DNA of 64,000 bases from Pseudomonas putida. Lineage in GTDB: Bacteria > Pseudomonadota > Gammaproteobacteria > Pseudomonadales > Pseudomonadaceae. A program made the translations under genes and the position numbers. The stretch's first letter is position 1. Each line of letters opens with the position of its first letter. The stretch spans positions 5,518,001 through 5,582,000 of the forward strand of contig NZ_CP039371.1 in the NCBI RefSeq assembly GCF_005080685.1, read 5' to 3'. This document shows positions 8,782 to 17,972 of this stretch, one piece after another. Below the pieces are notes generated by a model. It saw only the letters and a program-made list of their open reading frames with translations, made no database searches and was not told the origin of the DNA.

Positions 8782-9375
8782 GTGCAAAACCTAGACACTC
8801 AATTCGAACGCATCCGCACAGGCCAGATGTACAACGACCTCACCCCCGAGCTCGTAGCCGCCCGCGAGCAGGCCGTGCTGCTCAGCAACCAATACAACGC
8901 CAGCTTCTCGCGCCCCGCTGCCGAACGGCAGGCCATCCTGCGCCGCTTGCTCGGCAGCATCGGCGAGGGTGTGCATTTCGAGCCTACATTTCGCTGTGAA
9001 TTCGGGCGCAACATCCACATCGGCAACAACTTCTACGCCAACTTCGACTGCGTGATGCTCGACGGCGGCGGGATCTTCATCGGTGACGACGTGCTGCTGG
9101 CCCCACGGGTCGGGATCTACACCTCCAACCATGCCATCGACGCCGCCGAGCGCGCGGCGGGCGGCTGTTATGCCAAGCCCGTGCGCATCGGCAACCGGGT
9201 ATGGATCGGCGCCGGCGTGCATGTGAACCAGGGCGTGACCATCGGTGACGGCAGCGTGATTGGTTCAGGCAGCGTAGTGACTTCGGACATACCGCCGAAC
9301 GTAGTGGCCGCCGGCGTGCCGTGCCGGGTCCTGCGGCCTATCACCGACGCGGACAAGACCGGGTTCAGGCCCTGA
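8782..9375 (+). CDS. maa: Maltose/galactoside-type O-acetyltransferase
   Basis: 197-residue left-handed beta-helix acetyltransferase. An N-terminal helical cap (MYNDLTPELVAAREQA) precedes hexapeptide repeats (IHIGNNFYANFDC, IFIGDDVLLAPRVGIYTSNHAI, VRIGNRVWIGAGVHVNQGVTIGDGSVIGSGSVV). The His in TSNHAI is the catalytic base of the Maa/LacA family, which moves acetyl from acetyl-CoA onto sugars. The start is GTG 8782, with AGGAG eight bases upstream; the reading frame stays open further back but lacks a better site. It stands alone and its substrate cannot be read from the sequence. Confidence 0.88.
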   Translation: MQNLDTQFERIRTGQMYNDLTPELVAAREQAVLLSNQYNASFSRPAAERQAILRRLLGSIGEGVHFEPTFRCEFGRNIHIGNNFYANFDCVMLDGGGIFIGDDVLLAPRVGIYTSNHAIDAAERAAGGCYAKPVRIGNRVWIGAGVHVNQGVTIGDGSVIGSGSVVTSDIPPNVVAAGVPCRVLRPITDADKTGFRP

Positions 9376-9385
9376 GAGAGAAACG

Positions 9386-9421
9386 GTAGGAACCGGCTTG
9401 CCGGCGATGACGCCCCTACAG
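9386..9421. repeat. Single REP-type palindrome
   Basis: Contains the P. putida REP core ccggcttgccggcgat, also present at 23481-23571 and 34110-34173. It lies just after the acetyltransferase stop and may act as a transcript end. Confidence 0.5.
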
Positions 9422-9462
9422 CCCCCCGCTTGCATCCAGTGCCATCAGTATCGGAGAATCGC

Positions 9463-9481
9463 GGAAACAATTCTCATTAAC
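9463..9481 (-). promoter_or_regulatory. Fur-box-like operator upstream of the ECF sigma gene
   Basis: On the minus strand the site reads taatgagaattgtttcc, close to the common Fur-box form aatgagaat-tattttcatt. It ends nine bases before the sigma-factor start codon, so iron-loaded Fur would block transcription. Confidence 0.65.
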
Positions 9482-9490
9482 TGACGCCAC

Positions 9491-10003
9491 ATGCCAGCTT
9501 CCTCGCCCCCCTCACCCCAGGACACCGTCGGCACCCTGTACCGCGACCACAGCGACTGGCTGCACCAGTGGCTGCGCAAGCGCATGGCCTGCAGCGAGAC
9601 TGCCGCCGACCTCGCCCACGACACCTTCGTGCGCCTGCTGAGCACACGCCGGGTGTTCGACCTGCGCCAGCCGCGGGCCTATCTGAGCAGCGTGGCGCGC
9701 AGCATCCTCATCGACAGCTACCGTCGCCGCTCGATCGAGCGCGCCTATCTGGAGACCTTGGCCAATCTGCCCGAGGCGCTGGAGGTCTCGCCGGAAACAC
9801 GCCTGCTGATCCTCGAAACCCTGGTCGAAATCGATGCCATGCTCGATGGCCTGGGTGCCCGCACCCGTAGCGTGTTCCTGCTGTCGCAACTCGAAGGGCT
9901 GAGCTACGTGGAGATCGCCCGGCGCCTGTCGCTGTCGGTCACCACCGTGAAGAAGCACGCGACCCGGGCCCTGACCCACGTCCTGCTGCACCTGGAGGGC
10001 TGA
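9491..10003 (+). CDS. FecI-family ECF sigma factor (iron starvation)
   Basis: 170-residue ECF sigma factor with region 2 (LYRDHSDWLHQWLRKRM ... DLAHDTFVRLL, RAYLSSVARSILIDSYRR) and region 4 HTH (LEGLSYVEIARRLSLSVTTVKKH). FecI-type sigmas direct transcription of a TonB receptor gene when a ferric siderophore binds that receptor. The next two genes are the matching FecR-type anti-sigma and a TonB receptor, giving a complete cell-surface signalling unit. The Fur-box-like site in front implies induction by iron limitation. Intact. Confidence 0.93.
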   Translation: MPASSPPSPQDTVGTLYRDHSDWLHQWLRKRMACSETAADLAHDTFVRLLSTRRVFDLRQPRAYLSSVARSILIDSYRRRSIERAYLETLANLPEALEVSPETRLLILETLVEIDAMLDGLGARTRSVFLLSQLEGLSYVEIARRLSLSVTTVKKHATRALTHVLLHLEG

Positions 10004-10006
10004 GCC

Positions 10007-10954
10007 ATGAGCCCGGCGCTGAACCGCGAAGTGCTCGAAGCCGCTGCCAGCTGGTACGTCGAACTGCGCTGCGCGCCCGGCGACCCGGCGCTGCTCGGCG
10101 CGCACAGCCGCTGGCTGGCGGCCGACCCCAGCCACGCGGCAGCCTGGAGCCGCGTGGGCATGCTGCAGAGCAAGCTCGAGCGCATCACCCCCGGCATCGG
10201 CGAGCGCACCCTCAATAGCGCCTTCGCCCGACGCCGCGCCAGCCTCAAGGTGCTCGGCGTGCTCATGCTCGTGGGTGGCAGTGGCTTGCTCGGCTGGCGC
10301 CAACCGACGCTGCGAGCATTGCGGGCCGACGAGCAGACCGCCATTGGCGAACGGCGCGACCTGACCCTGGCCGATGGCAGCCAGTTGCAACTCAACACCG
10401 CCAGCGCGGTGAACATCCGCTTCGATGCACGCCTGCGCAGCATCGAACTGGTACGCGGCGAAATCGCCATCAGTACCAGGCCGGACCCACTGGGCCGGCC
10501 TTTGCTCGTGCATACACCCGAGGGTTCGGTGCACGCCCTCGGCACGCGGTTCGTGGTACGCCGCAAGGGCGAAGGGTCGCAGGTCAGCGTGCAGGAGCAT
10601 GCGGTAGAAGTGCGCCCGGCCTCGCTTACAGGGCAGGTCACCCGTGTCGAGGCCGGGCAGTGCGTCAGCTTCGACGCGCAACATTGCCAGGCGGTCCAGC
10701 CGGCCAGCGGTGACGAAGATGCCTGGACCCAGGGCATGCTGGTGGTCCACAACTGGCGCCTGGAGGCATTCTTGCGCGAGCTCGGACGCTACAGGCGCGG
10801 GCACCTTGGCTGCTCGGCCGACATCGCGGCGTTGCGGATTTCCGGCGCGTTCCAACTGACCGACAGTGACCTGGTGCTGCGTAACCTGTGCACCACGCTG
10901 TCGCTGCAGGCCCGCCACTTCACGCGCTACTGGGTGCAGTTGCAACCGGCCTGA
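10007..10954 (+). CDS. FecR-family anti-sigma regulator
   Basis: 315-residue inner-membrane sensor. The N-terminal cytoplasmic part holds the FecR motif (WYVELRCAPGDPALLGAHSRWLAADPSHAAAWSRV), one membrane helix lies near residues 80-95 (LKVLGVLMLVGGSGLLGW), and the periplasmic FecR domain follows (RRDLTLADGSQLQLNTASAVNIRF). It starts three bases after the sigma stop, with GGAGGG just upstream, so the pair is cotranscribed. It should hold the sigma factor in check and pass on the signal from the N-terminal STN domain of the downstream receptor. Confidence 0.93.
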   Translation: MSPALNREVLEAAASWYVELRCAPGDPALLGAHSRWLAADPSHAAAWSRVGMLQSKLERITPGIGERTLNSAFARRRASLKVLGVLMLVGGSGLLGWRQPTLRALRADEQTAIGERRDLTLADGSQLQLNTASAVNIRFDARLRSIELVRGEIAISTRPDPLGRPLLVHTPEGSVHALGTRFVVRRKGEGSQVSVQEHAVEVRPASLTGQVTRVEAGQCVSFDAQHCQAVQPASGDEDAWTQGMLVVHNWRLEAFLRELGRYRRGHLGCSADIAALRISGAFQLTDSDLVLRNLCTTLSLQARHFTRYWVQLQPA

Positions 10955-11057
10955 CGGTCACCTGAAAAAAATATCGCCTGGGGGTTATCGATTTTCTTTC
11001 TCATTCGACTTGGTCTGTAACTGCACTCACCTGGCCAACTCGGCGAAAGGAACTCCC

Positions 11058-13547
11058 ATGCCCTCCACCGCTCTGATCCGCGGATATCGATACGCTCCCT
11101 TGCAGCAGGCCCTGCGCCGGGCCCTGCTGGGTAGCGTGCTGGTGCTCGCCAGCGTGCCACTGCACGCCCAGCCCCACCCGACCGCGACCACCGTGGCGAT
11201 CGCCGCCGGCCCGCTGGAAACCGCGCTCAAGCAGTTCGCCGCCGCCACCTCGACCAGCGTGTCCTACGAGCCGGAGCTGGTCCGTGGCCTGCGTAGCCCA
11301 GGCGTCAGTGGCGAGCACAGCCCCGGCGAAGCCTTGCAGATTCTGCTCGGTGGCACAGGGCTGCACATCATCGCGGTCGACGACGGCAGCTTCTCCCTGG
11401 CCCCCGACAGCGCAGGTGCCCTGGAGCTGGGCGCGACGACAATCTCCAGCCAGCTCCTGAACGCGACCTCGGAAGGCACGGGCTCCTACGCCGCTCGAGC
11501 GGTAACCATCGGCAAGGGCGTGCACAGCCTGCGTGAAACCCCGCAGTCGGTCACGGTGATGACCCGCAAGATGCTCGACGACCAGAACCTCAACACCCTC
11601 GAGCAGGTGCTGGACAAGACCCCAGGCATCACCGTCTACGACTCGCCCATGGGCGGCAAGTACTTCTATTCGCGCGGCTTCAACCTCGACGGCCAGTACC
11701 AGTACGACGGCGTGCCGCTGGATGTGGGCGGCAACTACGTGCAGGCCAACAGCTTTTCCAGCGACATGGCGTTCTATGACCGGGTCGAGATCCTCAAGGG
11801 CGCGGCCGGCATGATGAAAGGCTCCGGCTCCTCGGCCGGTGGCGTCAATTTCGTGCGCAAGCGTGGCCAGGACAAGCCCACCACCACGGTCACGCTGTCC
11901 GCCGGCAGCTGGGACAACTACCGCGGCCAGGTGGATGTCGGCGGCCCGCTGAACGAGTCGGGCACCTTGCGTGGCCGCGCCGTGGCGACGCTGCAGGACC
12001 GCCAGTATTTCTACGACAATGCCGATCGCCAGGACCAGGTGTTGTACGGCGCCCTCGATTGGGACGTCACCGAGGACACCACCCTGGGCTTCGGCCTGGC
12101 CTACGAGGATGTCGACGCCTCGCCGTGCTACCACGGCCTGCCGCGCTACGCCGATGGCGCCGACCTCAAGCTGTCGCGTTCGACCTGCCTGGGCGCCAGC
12201 TGGAACGACCTGCAAAGCCAGCGCATCACCGCCTTCGCCGACCTCAAGCACCGTTTCAACGAAGACTGGACGCTGAACTTCGCCTCGATCTACACCCACA
12301 ACAACCAGAACATCGAGTATGGCTACTCCGAGGGCTCGGTCCCGGTCGGTGCCAGCAGCGGGGCCATGAGCCGCTACGCCGGGCGCTTCGACTACGACCA
12401 GGACGACTACGGCTTCGATAGCTACGTCGACGGCAAGTTCGAGGCGTTCGGCCTGGAGCACGAGATCATCGTCGGCGCCAACGCCAGCGACCAGAAGACC
12501 CATGATTACTTCGCGCTCATGAGGCTGACCGGTAGCCAGAACCCGTTCGACCCCTCCTCGGACTTTCCCCATCCGTCCAAGGACGACTACCTGGTCGACC
12601 CGATCCGTGGCAGCAGCGTGCCCACCGAAACGCGCACCCGCCAGTGGGGTACGTACGCCAACCTGCGCTTGAAACTGGCAGAGCCACTGACGTTGGTACT
12701 GGGCGCACGGGTGAGCTGGTACCGCAACCGTAGCGATTCCTTCACCCAGGCCTGGGGAGGTTACTGGGTCAACAACCGCAGCCAGGAAAACGGCCAGGTC
12801 ACCCCGTTCGCCGCTGTGCTGTACGACCTGAACGACCAGTGGACCGCCTACGCCAGCTATTCGGATATCTTCCAGCCGCAGAGCAACCTGGTGAACGCCG
12901 AAGGCCAATCCTTACAGCCAAAAACCGGCGCCAACTATGAAATCGGCATCAAGGGCGAATTGCTCGACGGCGGGTTGAACACTGCGTTCAACCTGTTCCG
13001 CACCATCGAGGACCACCGCGCCGAGACCGACTTCATCGGGACTTGCGCAGGGTCTGGAGACGGCTATTGCTACACCGACAGCGGCAAGGTCCGTGCCCAG
13101 GGGTTCGAGGCCGAAGTCAGTGGTTCACCGATCGACCGCCTGCAGCTGCTGGCCGGGTATACCTACACCCAGACCAAGTACTTGAAGACCATCAACGACA
13201 CCGACCCGACCGAGCTGACCTTCACTTCCAGCTTCATTCCGCGGCACATGCTCAAGGTCTGGGGTGATTATCAGTTGGCCGGCGCGCTGGATCGCTGGAC
13301 GCTCGGCGCAGGCGTGAACAGCCAGAGCGACAATTCGCGCAGGACCGGCACCACTCGCGTGGTGCAGCCTGGTTATACGCTCTGGAGCGGCCGTGTGCAG
13401 TACCGCATCGACCAGAACTGGAGCGTCGCGCTCAATGGCAACAACCTGTTCGACAAGAAGTACTACGCGACCATTGGTGCGCCTGGATGGGGCAACTTCT
13501 ATGGCGAGCCGCGCAACTTCATGGTGACCCTGAAAGGGACGTTCTGA
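11058..13547 (+). CDS. TonB-dependent siderophore receptor with STN signalling domain
   Basis: 829-residue outer-membrane transducer. Start ATG 11058 has GAAAGGA upstream; the reading frame extends further 5' but overlaps fecR without a signal peptide. Domain order: signal peptide ending near LHAQP, STN/secretin-like domain (LETALKQFAAATSTSVSYEPELV, residues ~50-120), plug (LRETPQSVTVMTRKMLDDQ onwards, ~155-290), 22-strand barrel ending with the aromatic terminus LKGTF. It imports a ferric siderophore, probably hydroxamate- or catechol-type, and signals through the FecR/FecI pair before it. No biosynthesis genes are nearby, so this looks like use of a foreign siderophore. The ligand is unknown. 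Confidence 0.93.
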   Translation: MPSTALIRGYRYAPLQQALRRALLGSVLVLASVPLHAQPHPTATTVAIAAGPLETALKQFAAATSTSVSYEPELVRGLRSPGVSGEHSPGEALQILLGGTGLHIIAVDDGSFSLAPDSAGALELGATTISSQLLNATSEGTGSYAARAVTIGKGVHSLRETPQSVTVMTRKMLDDQNLNTLEQVLDKTPGITVYDSPMGGKYFYSRGFNLDGQYQYDGVPLDVGGNYVQANSFSSDMAFYDRVEILKGAAGMMKGSGSSAGGVNFVRKRGQDKPTTTVTLSAGSWDNYRGQVDVGGPLNESGTLRGRAVATLQDRQYFYDNADRQDQVLYGALDWDVTEDTTLGFGLAYEDVDASPCYHGLPRYADGADLKLSRSTCLGASWNDLQSQRITAFADLKHRFNEDWTLNFASIYTHNNQNIEYGYSEGSVPVGASSGAMSRYAGRFDYDQDDYGFDSYVDGKFEAFGLEHEIIVGANASDQKTHDYFALMRLTGSQNPFDPSSDFPHPSKDDYLVDPIRGSSVPTETRTRQWGTYANLRLKLAEPLTLVLGARVSWYRNRSDSFTQAWGGYWVNNRSQENGQVTPFAAVLYDLNDQWTAYASYSDIFQPQSNLVNAEGQSLQPKTGANYEIGIKGELLDGGLNTAFNLFRTIEDHRAETDFIGTCAGSGDGYCYTDSGKVRAQGFEAEVSGSPIDRLQLLAGYTYTQTKYLKTINDTDPTELTFTSSFIPRHMLKVWGDYQLAGALDRWTLGAGVNSQSDNSRRTGTTRVVQPGYTLWSGRVQYRIDQNWSVALNGNNLFDKKYYATIGAPGWGNFYGEPRNFMVTLKGTF

Positions 13548-13566
13548 CCGCTAGGAGCGACTTGAC

Positions 13567-13880
13567 CGCGAACATCGGCACAGCCGGTGCCATACACCGT
13601 GGTGTCTGCTTCGCGGGTAAACCCGCTCCTACAGGATCTCCATTGCTGCCATGGCCTGCGCCGTACCTGTGGGAGCGGGCTTGCCCGCGAACACCGGCGA
13701 AGCCGGTGCCATACACCGCGGCGTCTGCTTCGCGGGCAAGCCCGCTCCTACAGGATCTCCACTGCTGCCATGGCCTGCGCCGTACCTGTAGGAGCGGGTT
13801 TACCCGCGAACACCGGCGAAGCCGGTGCCATACACCGCGGTGCTTTGTTTGCAGGTGAACCCGCTCAGGGCCTGCGTTGT
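13567..13880 (+). repeat. 119-bp tandem repeat array built from REP sequences
   Basis: Copies begin at 13567, 13686 and 13805, an exact 119-bp period; two are full and the third is partial and degenerate. Each unit holds REP half-sites (cgcgggcaagcccgctcctaca type) in both orientations plus a conserved spacer (ctgccatggcctgcgccg). It lies between the receptor gene and the convergent dehydrogenase gene and fills the 356-bp gap; no gene is seen in it. Confidence 0.85.
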
Positions 13881-13903
13881 ACCAAGGTGTGCCTGCAAGC
13901 GCC

Positions 13904-14836
13904 CTAACCCGCCAGCACCGCGCGCACCACATGATCGGCCATCGCTCGCCGCGTCTGCAGCGTCGCGCTGCCCAGGTGCGGTTGCAGCACCACATTGTCC
14001 AGGGCAAACAATGCCTCGGGCACCTGGGGTTCGTCTGCGAACACATCCAGCGCCGCACCGCCGAGCCGACCATCGCTCAACCGCGCCACCAACTCGCCCT
14101 CGTCGACCACGCTGCCACGGGCCACGTTCACCAGTACGCCTCCTGCGCCAAGCGCCTCCAGTACCTGGGCATCGACCAGATGCCTGGACCCCGCGCCACC
14201 CGCCGCCGCCACCAGCAAGATGTCGCTGGCCTCGGCCAGGCTACGTGGGTCACCGTGGTACGCATACTCACAACCCGCCAATGCCCGTCGATTGTGGTAA
14301 GCCAGTTCGACGCCAAACGGCCGCAAACGCTCGGCAATCGCCGTGCCGATGCGCCCCAGGCCGATGATGCCCACCCGTTGCCCGCGCAGGCTGGTCCCCA
14401 GCAGCGGGAAGCCCCCCTGGCGCCAGTGGCCGGCCCGTACGAAACGGTCGGCCAAGCATACCTGGCGCAACAACGCCAACAGCAACGCCACAGCCTGGTC
14501 GGCCACCGCATCGGTGAGGATGTCGTCGGTAGTGCTGACACGAATTCCCCGCAGGCGCGCCTGCTCCAGGTCGATGGCATCGACGCCGACGCCATTGACC
14601 GCAATCAGCGACAGCTTGGGCAACGCCGCCATGAGCAAAGGCGGCACGCCCTGCGCGCCATTGGTGACCAGTGCCGCGAAGCGCTCCGGCCGCTCGGCCC
14701 ACAGCGCCCGGCGGGCATCGGCATCGTATGCACGCACCAGCACGAAGCGCTCGGCCAGGCGGGCCTCATGCTCGGCCAGCAGCGGCGCCAGCATCAGCAG
14801 TGCCGGCTTGGCCGTCCCCCCTTGCGCCTCGTTCAT
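13904..14836 (-). CDS. D-2-hydroxyacid dehydrogenase, GhrB-like
   Basis: 310-residue NAD(P)-dependent enzyme. The Rossmann motif GIIGLGRIGTAIAE sits mid-protein, and the catalytic residues are visible: Arg in VNVARGSVVDE, Glu in DVFADEP, His in LQPHLGSAT. Members reduce glyoxylate, hydroxypyruvate or 2-keto-aldonates. Start ATG 14836 overlaps the MFS stop by four bases (ATGA), so it is the last gene of an MFS-dehydrogenase unit in the aldonate locus, where it might reduce a 2-keto sugar acid. The reading frame continues upstream into the MFS gene but there is no protein-like sequence there. Exact substrate unknown. Confidence 0.88.
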   Translation of the reverse strand: MNEAQGGTAKPALLMLAPLLAEHEARLAERFVLVRAYDADARRALWAERPERFAALVTNGAQGVPPLLMAALPKLSLIAVNGVGVDAIDLEQARLRGIRVSTTDDILTDAVADQAVALLLALLRQVCLADRFVRAGHWRQGGFPLLGTSLRGQRVGIIGLGRIGTAIAERLRPFGVELAYHNRRALAGCEYAYHGDPRSLAEASDILLVAAAGGAGSRHLVDAQVLEALGAGGVLVNVARGSVVDEGELVARLSDGRLGGAALDVFADEPQVPEALFALDNVVLQPHLGSATLQTRRAMADHVVRAVLAG

Positions 14837-16200
14837 GCGGCCTCCAGTTCCAGGCGCGAGTTCGAGGATGCCTTGGACCGCCCGAGCATCGCTGCCGGGA
14901 TCGCCATGATCAGCACGCCGCTGACGAACAGGCACAGACCGAGCACATAGGTGCCATTGTTGATGTCGCCGGTGAGGTTCTCCGCCACAGCGGTGATCAT
15001 CGAACCGGTAAAGCCCGACAGGTTGCCGATGGCGTTGATCATGCCAATCCCCGCAGCAGCCGCTACGCCGGAAAGCACGGTACCCGGCAGGGTCCAGTAG
15101 ATCGGCATGAGGCTGAGCACACCGGAAGCGGCCACGGTCAGGAACAGGATCGACAGCACCACATTGCCGGAGAACGCCGCGCTGAGGATCAGCCCGCAGC
15201 CTCCGATGAACGCAGGCACCGCAGCATGCAGGCGGCGCTCGCCCGTGCGATTGGAGTGGCGTGCGTTGAGGAACATGGCGATCACCGCCACGCCATAGGG
15301 AATAGCGGTCAGCAGGCCGATCTCCAGGCTGCTGGTCACGCCCGCGCTCTTGATGATCGACGGCATCCAGAAGGCCAGGCCGTAGAAGCCGGTGTTGAAG
15401 GTCAGCAGGATGAACACCAGCAGCCACACACGCGGGTTGAAGAACACATCGCCCAGGCGCGAGACCTTGCCGTGCTCCTCCTGCTGCAAGTTGGCCTTGA
15501 GCATCTGCTTTTCAGCATCCGATAGCCAGCCGGCCTTGTCGATGTTGTCGCACAGGCAAGTGAACACCACCACCGCCATGATCACCGAAGGCACGCCTTC
15601 GATCAGCAGCATCCACTGCCAGCCGGCCATGTCGTGCCAGCCATCGAGGCTGGTCATCAGCCAGCCCGACAGCACGCCGCCCAAGGTCAGGCTGACCGGC
15701 ATCGCCATCAGGAAACCCGACATCACCCGGCTCTGCCGATGGGTCGGGAACCAGTAGTTGAGGTACAGGATCACGCCGGGGAAGAAACCGGCCTCGCAGA
15801 TCCCGAGCAAAAAGCGCAGCACGTAGAACATGGTGCTGGACTCGATATGGAAAAACGCCGCCAGCGGCTGGGTGAACGCCACGGCCATCGAGATGATCGC
15901 CCAGCTCAGCATGATGCGGGCGATCCAGAAACGCGCGCCATAGCGATGCAGCAGCAGGTTGCTCGGCACCTCGAACAGGAAGTAGCCCCAGAAGAACACG
16001 CTGGCGCCCAGGGCATACACGGTGTTGCTGAACTGCAGGTCGTCGAGCATGCTCAACTTGGCGAAGCCGATGTTGACGCGGTCCAGATAGGCTGCCATGT
16101 AGCACAGCAGCAGGACCGGCAGGATACGCAAGATGACCTTGCGGTAGGTGCGATCTTCGAATGCCTGATCGCGAACGGGGTCGACAGTTTGATGATCCAT
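14833..16200 (-). CDS. MFS transporter, anion:cation symporter family (sugar-acid type)
   Basis: 455-residue twelve-helix permease of the ACS family (GudP/ExuT/tartrate type): YLDRVNIGFAKLSM in helix 1, FFWGYFLFEVPSNLLLHRYGAR, and GICEAGFFPGVILYLNYWFP in helix 4-5 are family signatures. I prefer ATG 16200, which has GAGAGG upstream, to the in-frame ATG at 16227 without one. It is read with the 2-hydroxyacid dehydrogenase (four-base overlap) and follows the semialdehyde dehydrogenase gene on the same strand. An organic acid such as an aldonate or aldarate is the likely cargo. Confidence 0.88.
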   Translation of the reverse strand: MDHQTVDPVRDQAFEDRTYRKVILRILPVLLLCYMAAYLDRVNIGFAKLSMLDDLQFSNTVYALGASVFFWGYFLFEVPSNLLLHRYGARFWIARIMLSWAIISMAVAFTQPLAAFFHIESSTMFYVLRFLLGICEAGFFPGVILYLNYWFPTHRQSRVMSGFLMAMPVSLTLGGVLSGWLMTSLDGWHDMAGWQWMLLIEGVPSVIMAVVVFTCLCDNIDKAGWLSDAEKQMLKANLQQEEHGKVSRLGDVFFNPRVWLLVFILLTFNTGFYGLAFWMPSIIKSAGVTSSLEIGLLTAIPYGVAVIAMFLNARHSNRTGERRLHAAVPAFIGGCGLILSAAFSGNVVLSILFLTVAASGVLSLMPIYWTLPGTVLSGVAAAAGIGMINAIGNLSGFTGSMITAVAENLTGDINNGTYVLGLCLFVSGVLIMAIPAAMLGRSKASSNSRLELEAA

Positions 16201-16285
16201 GGCCAAGCCTCTCGGCATGTCGTGCATGCCTGATTGTTGTTATCGAAAAAGCACCGGACGCGACCGCGCCCGGTGGTGATGCTGG

Positions 16286-17869
16286 TCAGCGAATCGGTTC
16301 ACGGCTGGGCTGGCCATCGACCAGGCGCAACAGCCCCAGGGGGTTGGCGTCGCGCAGTGCCTCGGGCAGCAACGCATCGGGGAAGTTCTGGTAGCACACC
16401 GGGCGCAGGAAGCGGTCGATCGACAGGGTCCCGACCGAGGTGCCACGGCTATCGGAGGTGGCCGGATACGGGCCGCCGTGGACCATGGCGTCACACACCT
16501 CGACACCGGTGGGGTAGCCGTTGACCAGCACTCGACCGGCCTTCTGTTCGAGTACCGCCACCAGCGGCCCCGCCTCGGCGAGGTCGGCAGGCTCGCCGAT
16601 CAGGGTCGCGGTCAGTTGCCCACCCAGTGCGTGCAGCGCGGCCAGCAACTGGGCCTGGTCGGCCAGCTCGACCACCACCGTGGCCGGGCCGAAGACTTCT
16701 TCCTGCAGCAAGGGCTCACCGTCCAGCAGCAACTGCGCATCGGCTTGGAACAACTGCGGCCAGGCCTGGTTGCCCTGCTGCTCGGCACCCGCCAGATGCT
16801 GCACGCCAGCCTGCGCCTTGAGCGTGGCCACACCGTGGGCATAACTGGCCAGGGTGCCGATGTTGAGCATGGTCTGCGGCCCCTGGTCGGCCATCTGCAC
16901 GCGCAGGTGCTCGACGAACGCGCTGAACTCAGGCGAGCGTACGCCCAACACCAGGCCTGGATTGGTGCAGAACTGTCCACAGCCCAGCACCACCGAAGCA
17001 GCTAGCTCGCGAGCGACAGCCTCGCCACGGGCAGCCAGCGCCTGCGGCAGGACGAGCACCGGGTTGATGCTGCTCATTTCAGCAAACACCGGGATCGGCT
17101 GCGGCCGCGCCGCAGCCATGTCGCACAGGGCGCGGCCGCCCTTGAGCGAGCCGGTGAAGCCGACGGCCTGGATGGCGGGGTGCTTGACCAGCGCCTCGCC
17201 GACGCTCCCGCCAAAGATCATGTTGAACACGCCAGCCGGCATGCCGCAACGCTCGGCGGCCCCGACGATGGCCTCGGCCACCCACTGCGCCGTGGCCATA
17301 TGCCCGCTGTGCGCCTTGAACACTACCGGACAGCCCGCAGCCAGTGCCGCAGCGGTATCGCCGCCGGCGGTGGAGAACGCCAAGGGGAAGTTGCTGGCAC
17401 CGAACACCGCCACCGGGCCCAGGCCCATGCGGCACTGGCGGATGTCCAGGCGCGGCAGCGGAGCGCGCTGGGGCTGCGCCCGATCGATGCGTGCGCCTGC
17501 GAAATCCCCCCGGCGCAGTACCGTGGCGAACAGCCGCAGCTGGCCGCTGGTGCGCGCTCGCTCACCCTGGATACGGCCAGCGGGCAATGCCGTTTCACGG
17601 CATACGGTATCGATGAAATCGTCGCCCAGGGCATCCAGCGCCTCGGCAATGGCATCGAGGAATTCGGCCCGGCGTGCGGCGGACAGCGCTCGGTAGATCG
17701 GGTAGGCCGCCGCTGCCGCGAGCGCAGCTGCGTCCACTTCCTCTACCGTGGCCTGGTGAAACGCCTGTGCCAGCGCCTGCCCGGTGCGTGCGTCGACGCT
17801 GTGCAAGGCCGCCTGGCCGGTAGCGCGGCGACCCCCGCCGATGAATTGTTGGCCTGCGAGTGAAGTCAT
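16286..17869 (-). CDS. Alpha-ketoglutaric semialdehyde (2,5-dioxovalerate) dehydrogenase
   Basis: 527-residue aldehyde dehydrogenase of the KGSADH type III group. The catalytic Cys is in GCGQFCTNPGL, the general-base Glu in FAEMSSINPVLVLP, and the cofactor loop in GFTGSLKGGRAL. It oxidises 2-oxoglutarate semialdehyde to 2-oxoglutarate, the last step of Weimberg-type pentonate breakdown. Start ATG 17869 has AGGAA upstream. A GATAAC-N5-GTTATC palindrome stands 87 bp before it, the same operator that precedes the regulator and dehydratase genes, tying it to that regulon. Confidence 0.92.
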   Translation of the reverse strand: MTSLAGQQFIGGGRRATGQAALHSVDARTGQALAQAFHQATVEEVDAAALAAAAAYPIYRALSAARRAEFLDAIAEALDALGDDFIDTVCRETALPAGRIQGERARTSGQLRLFATVLRRGDFAGARIDRAQPQRAPLPRLDIRQCRMGLGPVAVFGASNFPLAFSTAGGDTAAALAAGCPVVFKAHSGHMATAQWVAEAIVGAAERCGMPAGVFNMIFGGSVGEALVKHPAIQAVGFTGSLKGGRALCDMAAARPQPIPVFAEMSSINPVLVLPQALAARGEAVARELAASVVLGCGQFCTNPGLVLGVRSPEFSAFVEHLRVQMADQGPQTMLNIGTLASYAHGVATLKAQAGVQHLAGAEQQGNQAWPQLFQADAQLLLDGEPLLQEEVFGPATVVVELADQAQLLAALHALGGQLTATLIGEPADLAEAGPLVAVLEQKAGRVLVNGYPTGVEVCDAMVHGGPYPATSDSRGTSVGTLSIDRFLRPVCYQNFPDALLPEALRDANPLGLLRLVDGQPSREPIR

Positions 17870-17955
17870 GGGTGGTTCCTTGGCGTTGCGAAAGACATTG
17901 GGCGCTAATCTAGGCGGCTCTGCGATTCTTGCCCAATGGCTTTTAGGGATCATCC

Positions 17956-17972
17956 GATAACGCTTTGTTATC
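17956..17972. promoter_or_regulatory. Operator-like palindrome GATAAC-N5-GTTATC, copy 1
   Basis: Perfect 6+6 inverted repeat with the T-N11-A layout of LysR sites, upstream of the semialdehyde dehydrogenase gene. The same palindrome recurs at 18934-18950. It overlaps the last two bases of the LysR coding region. Confidence 0.65.

Noticed and set aside
10866..11057. 5' extension of the TonB receptor frame into fecR
   Set aside because: It would overlap fecR, has no signal peptide, and ATG 11058 has a good ribosome-binding site.
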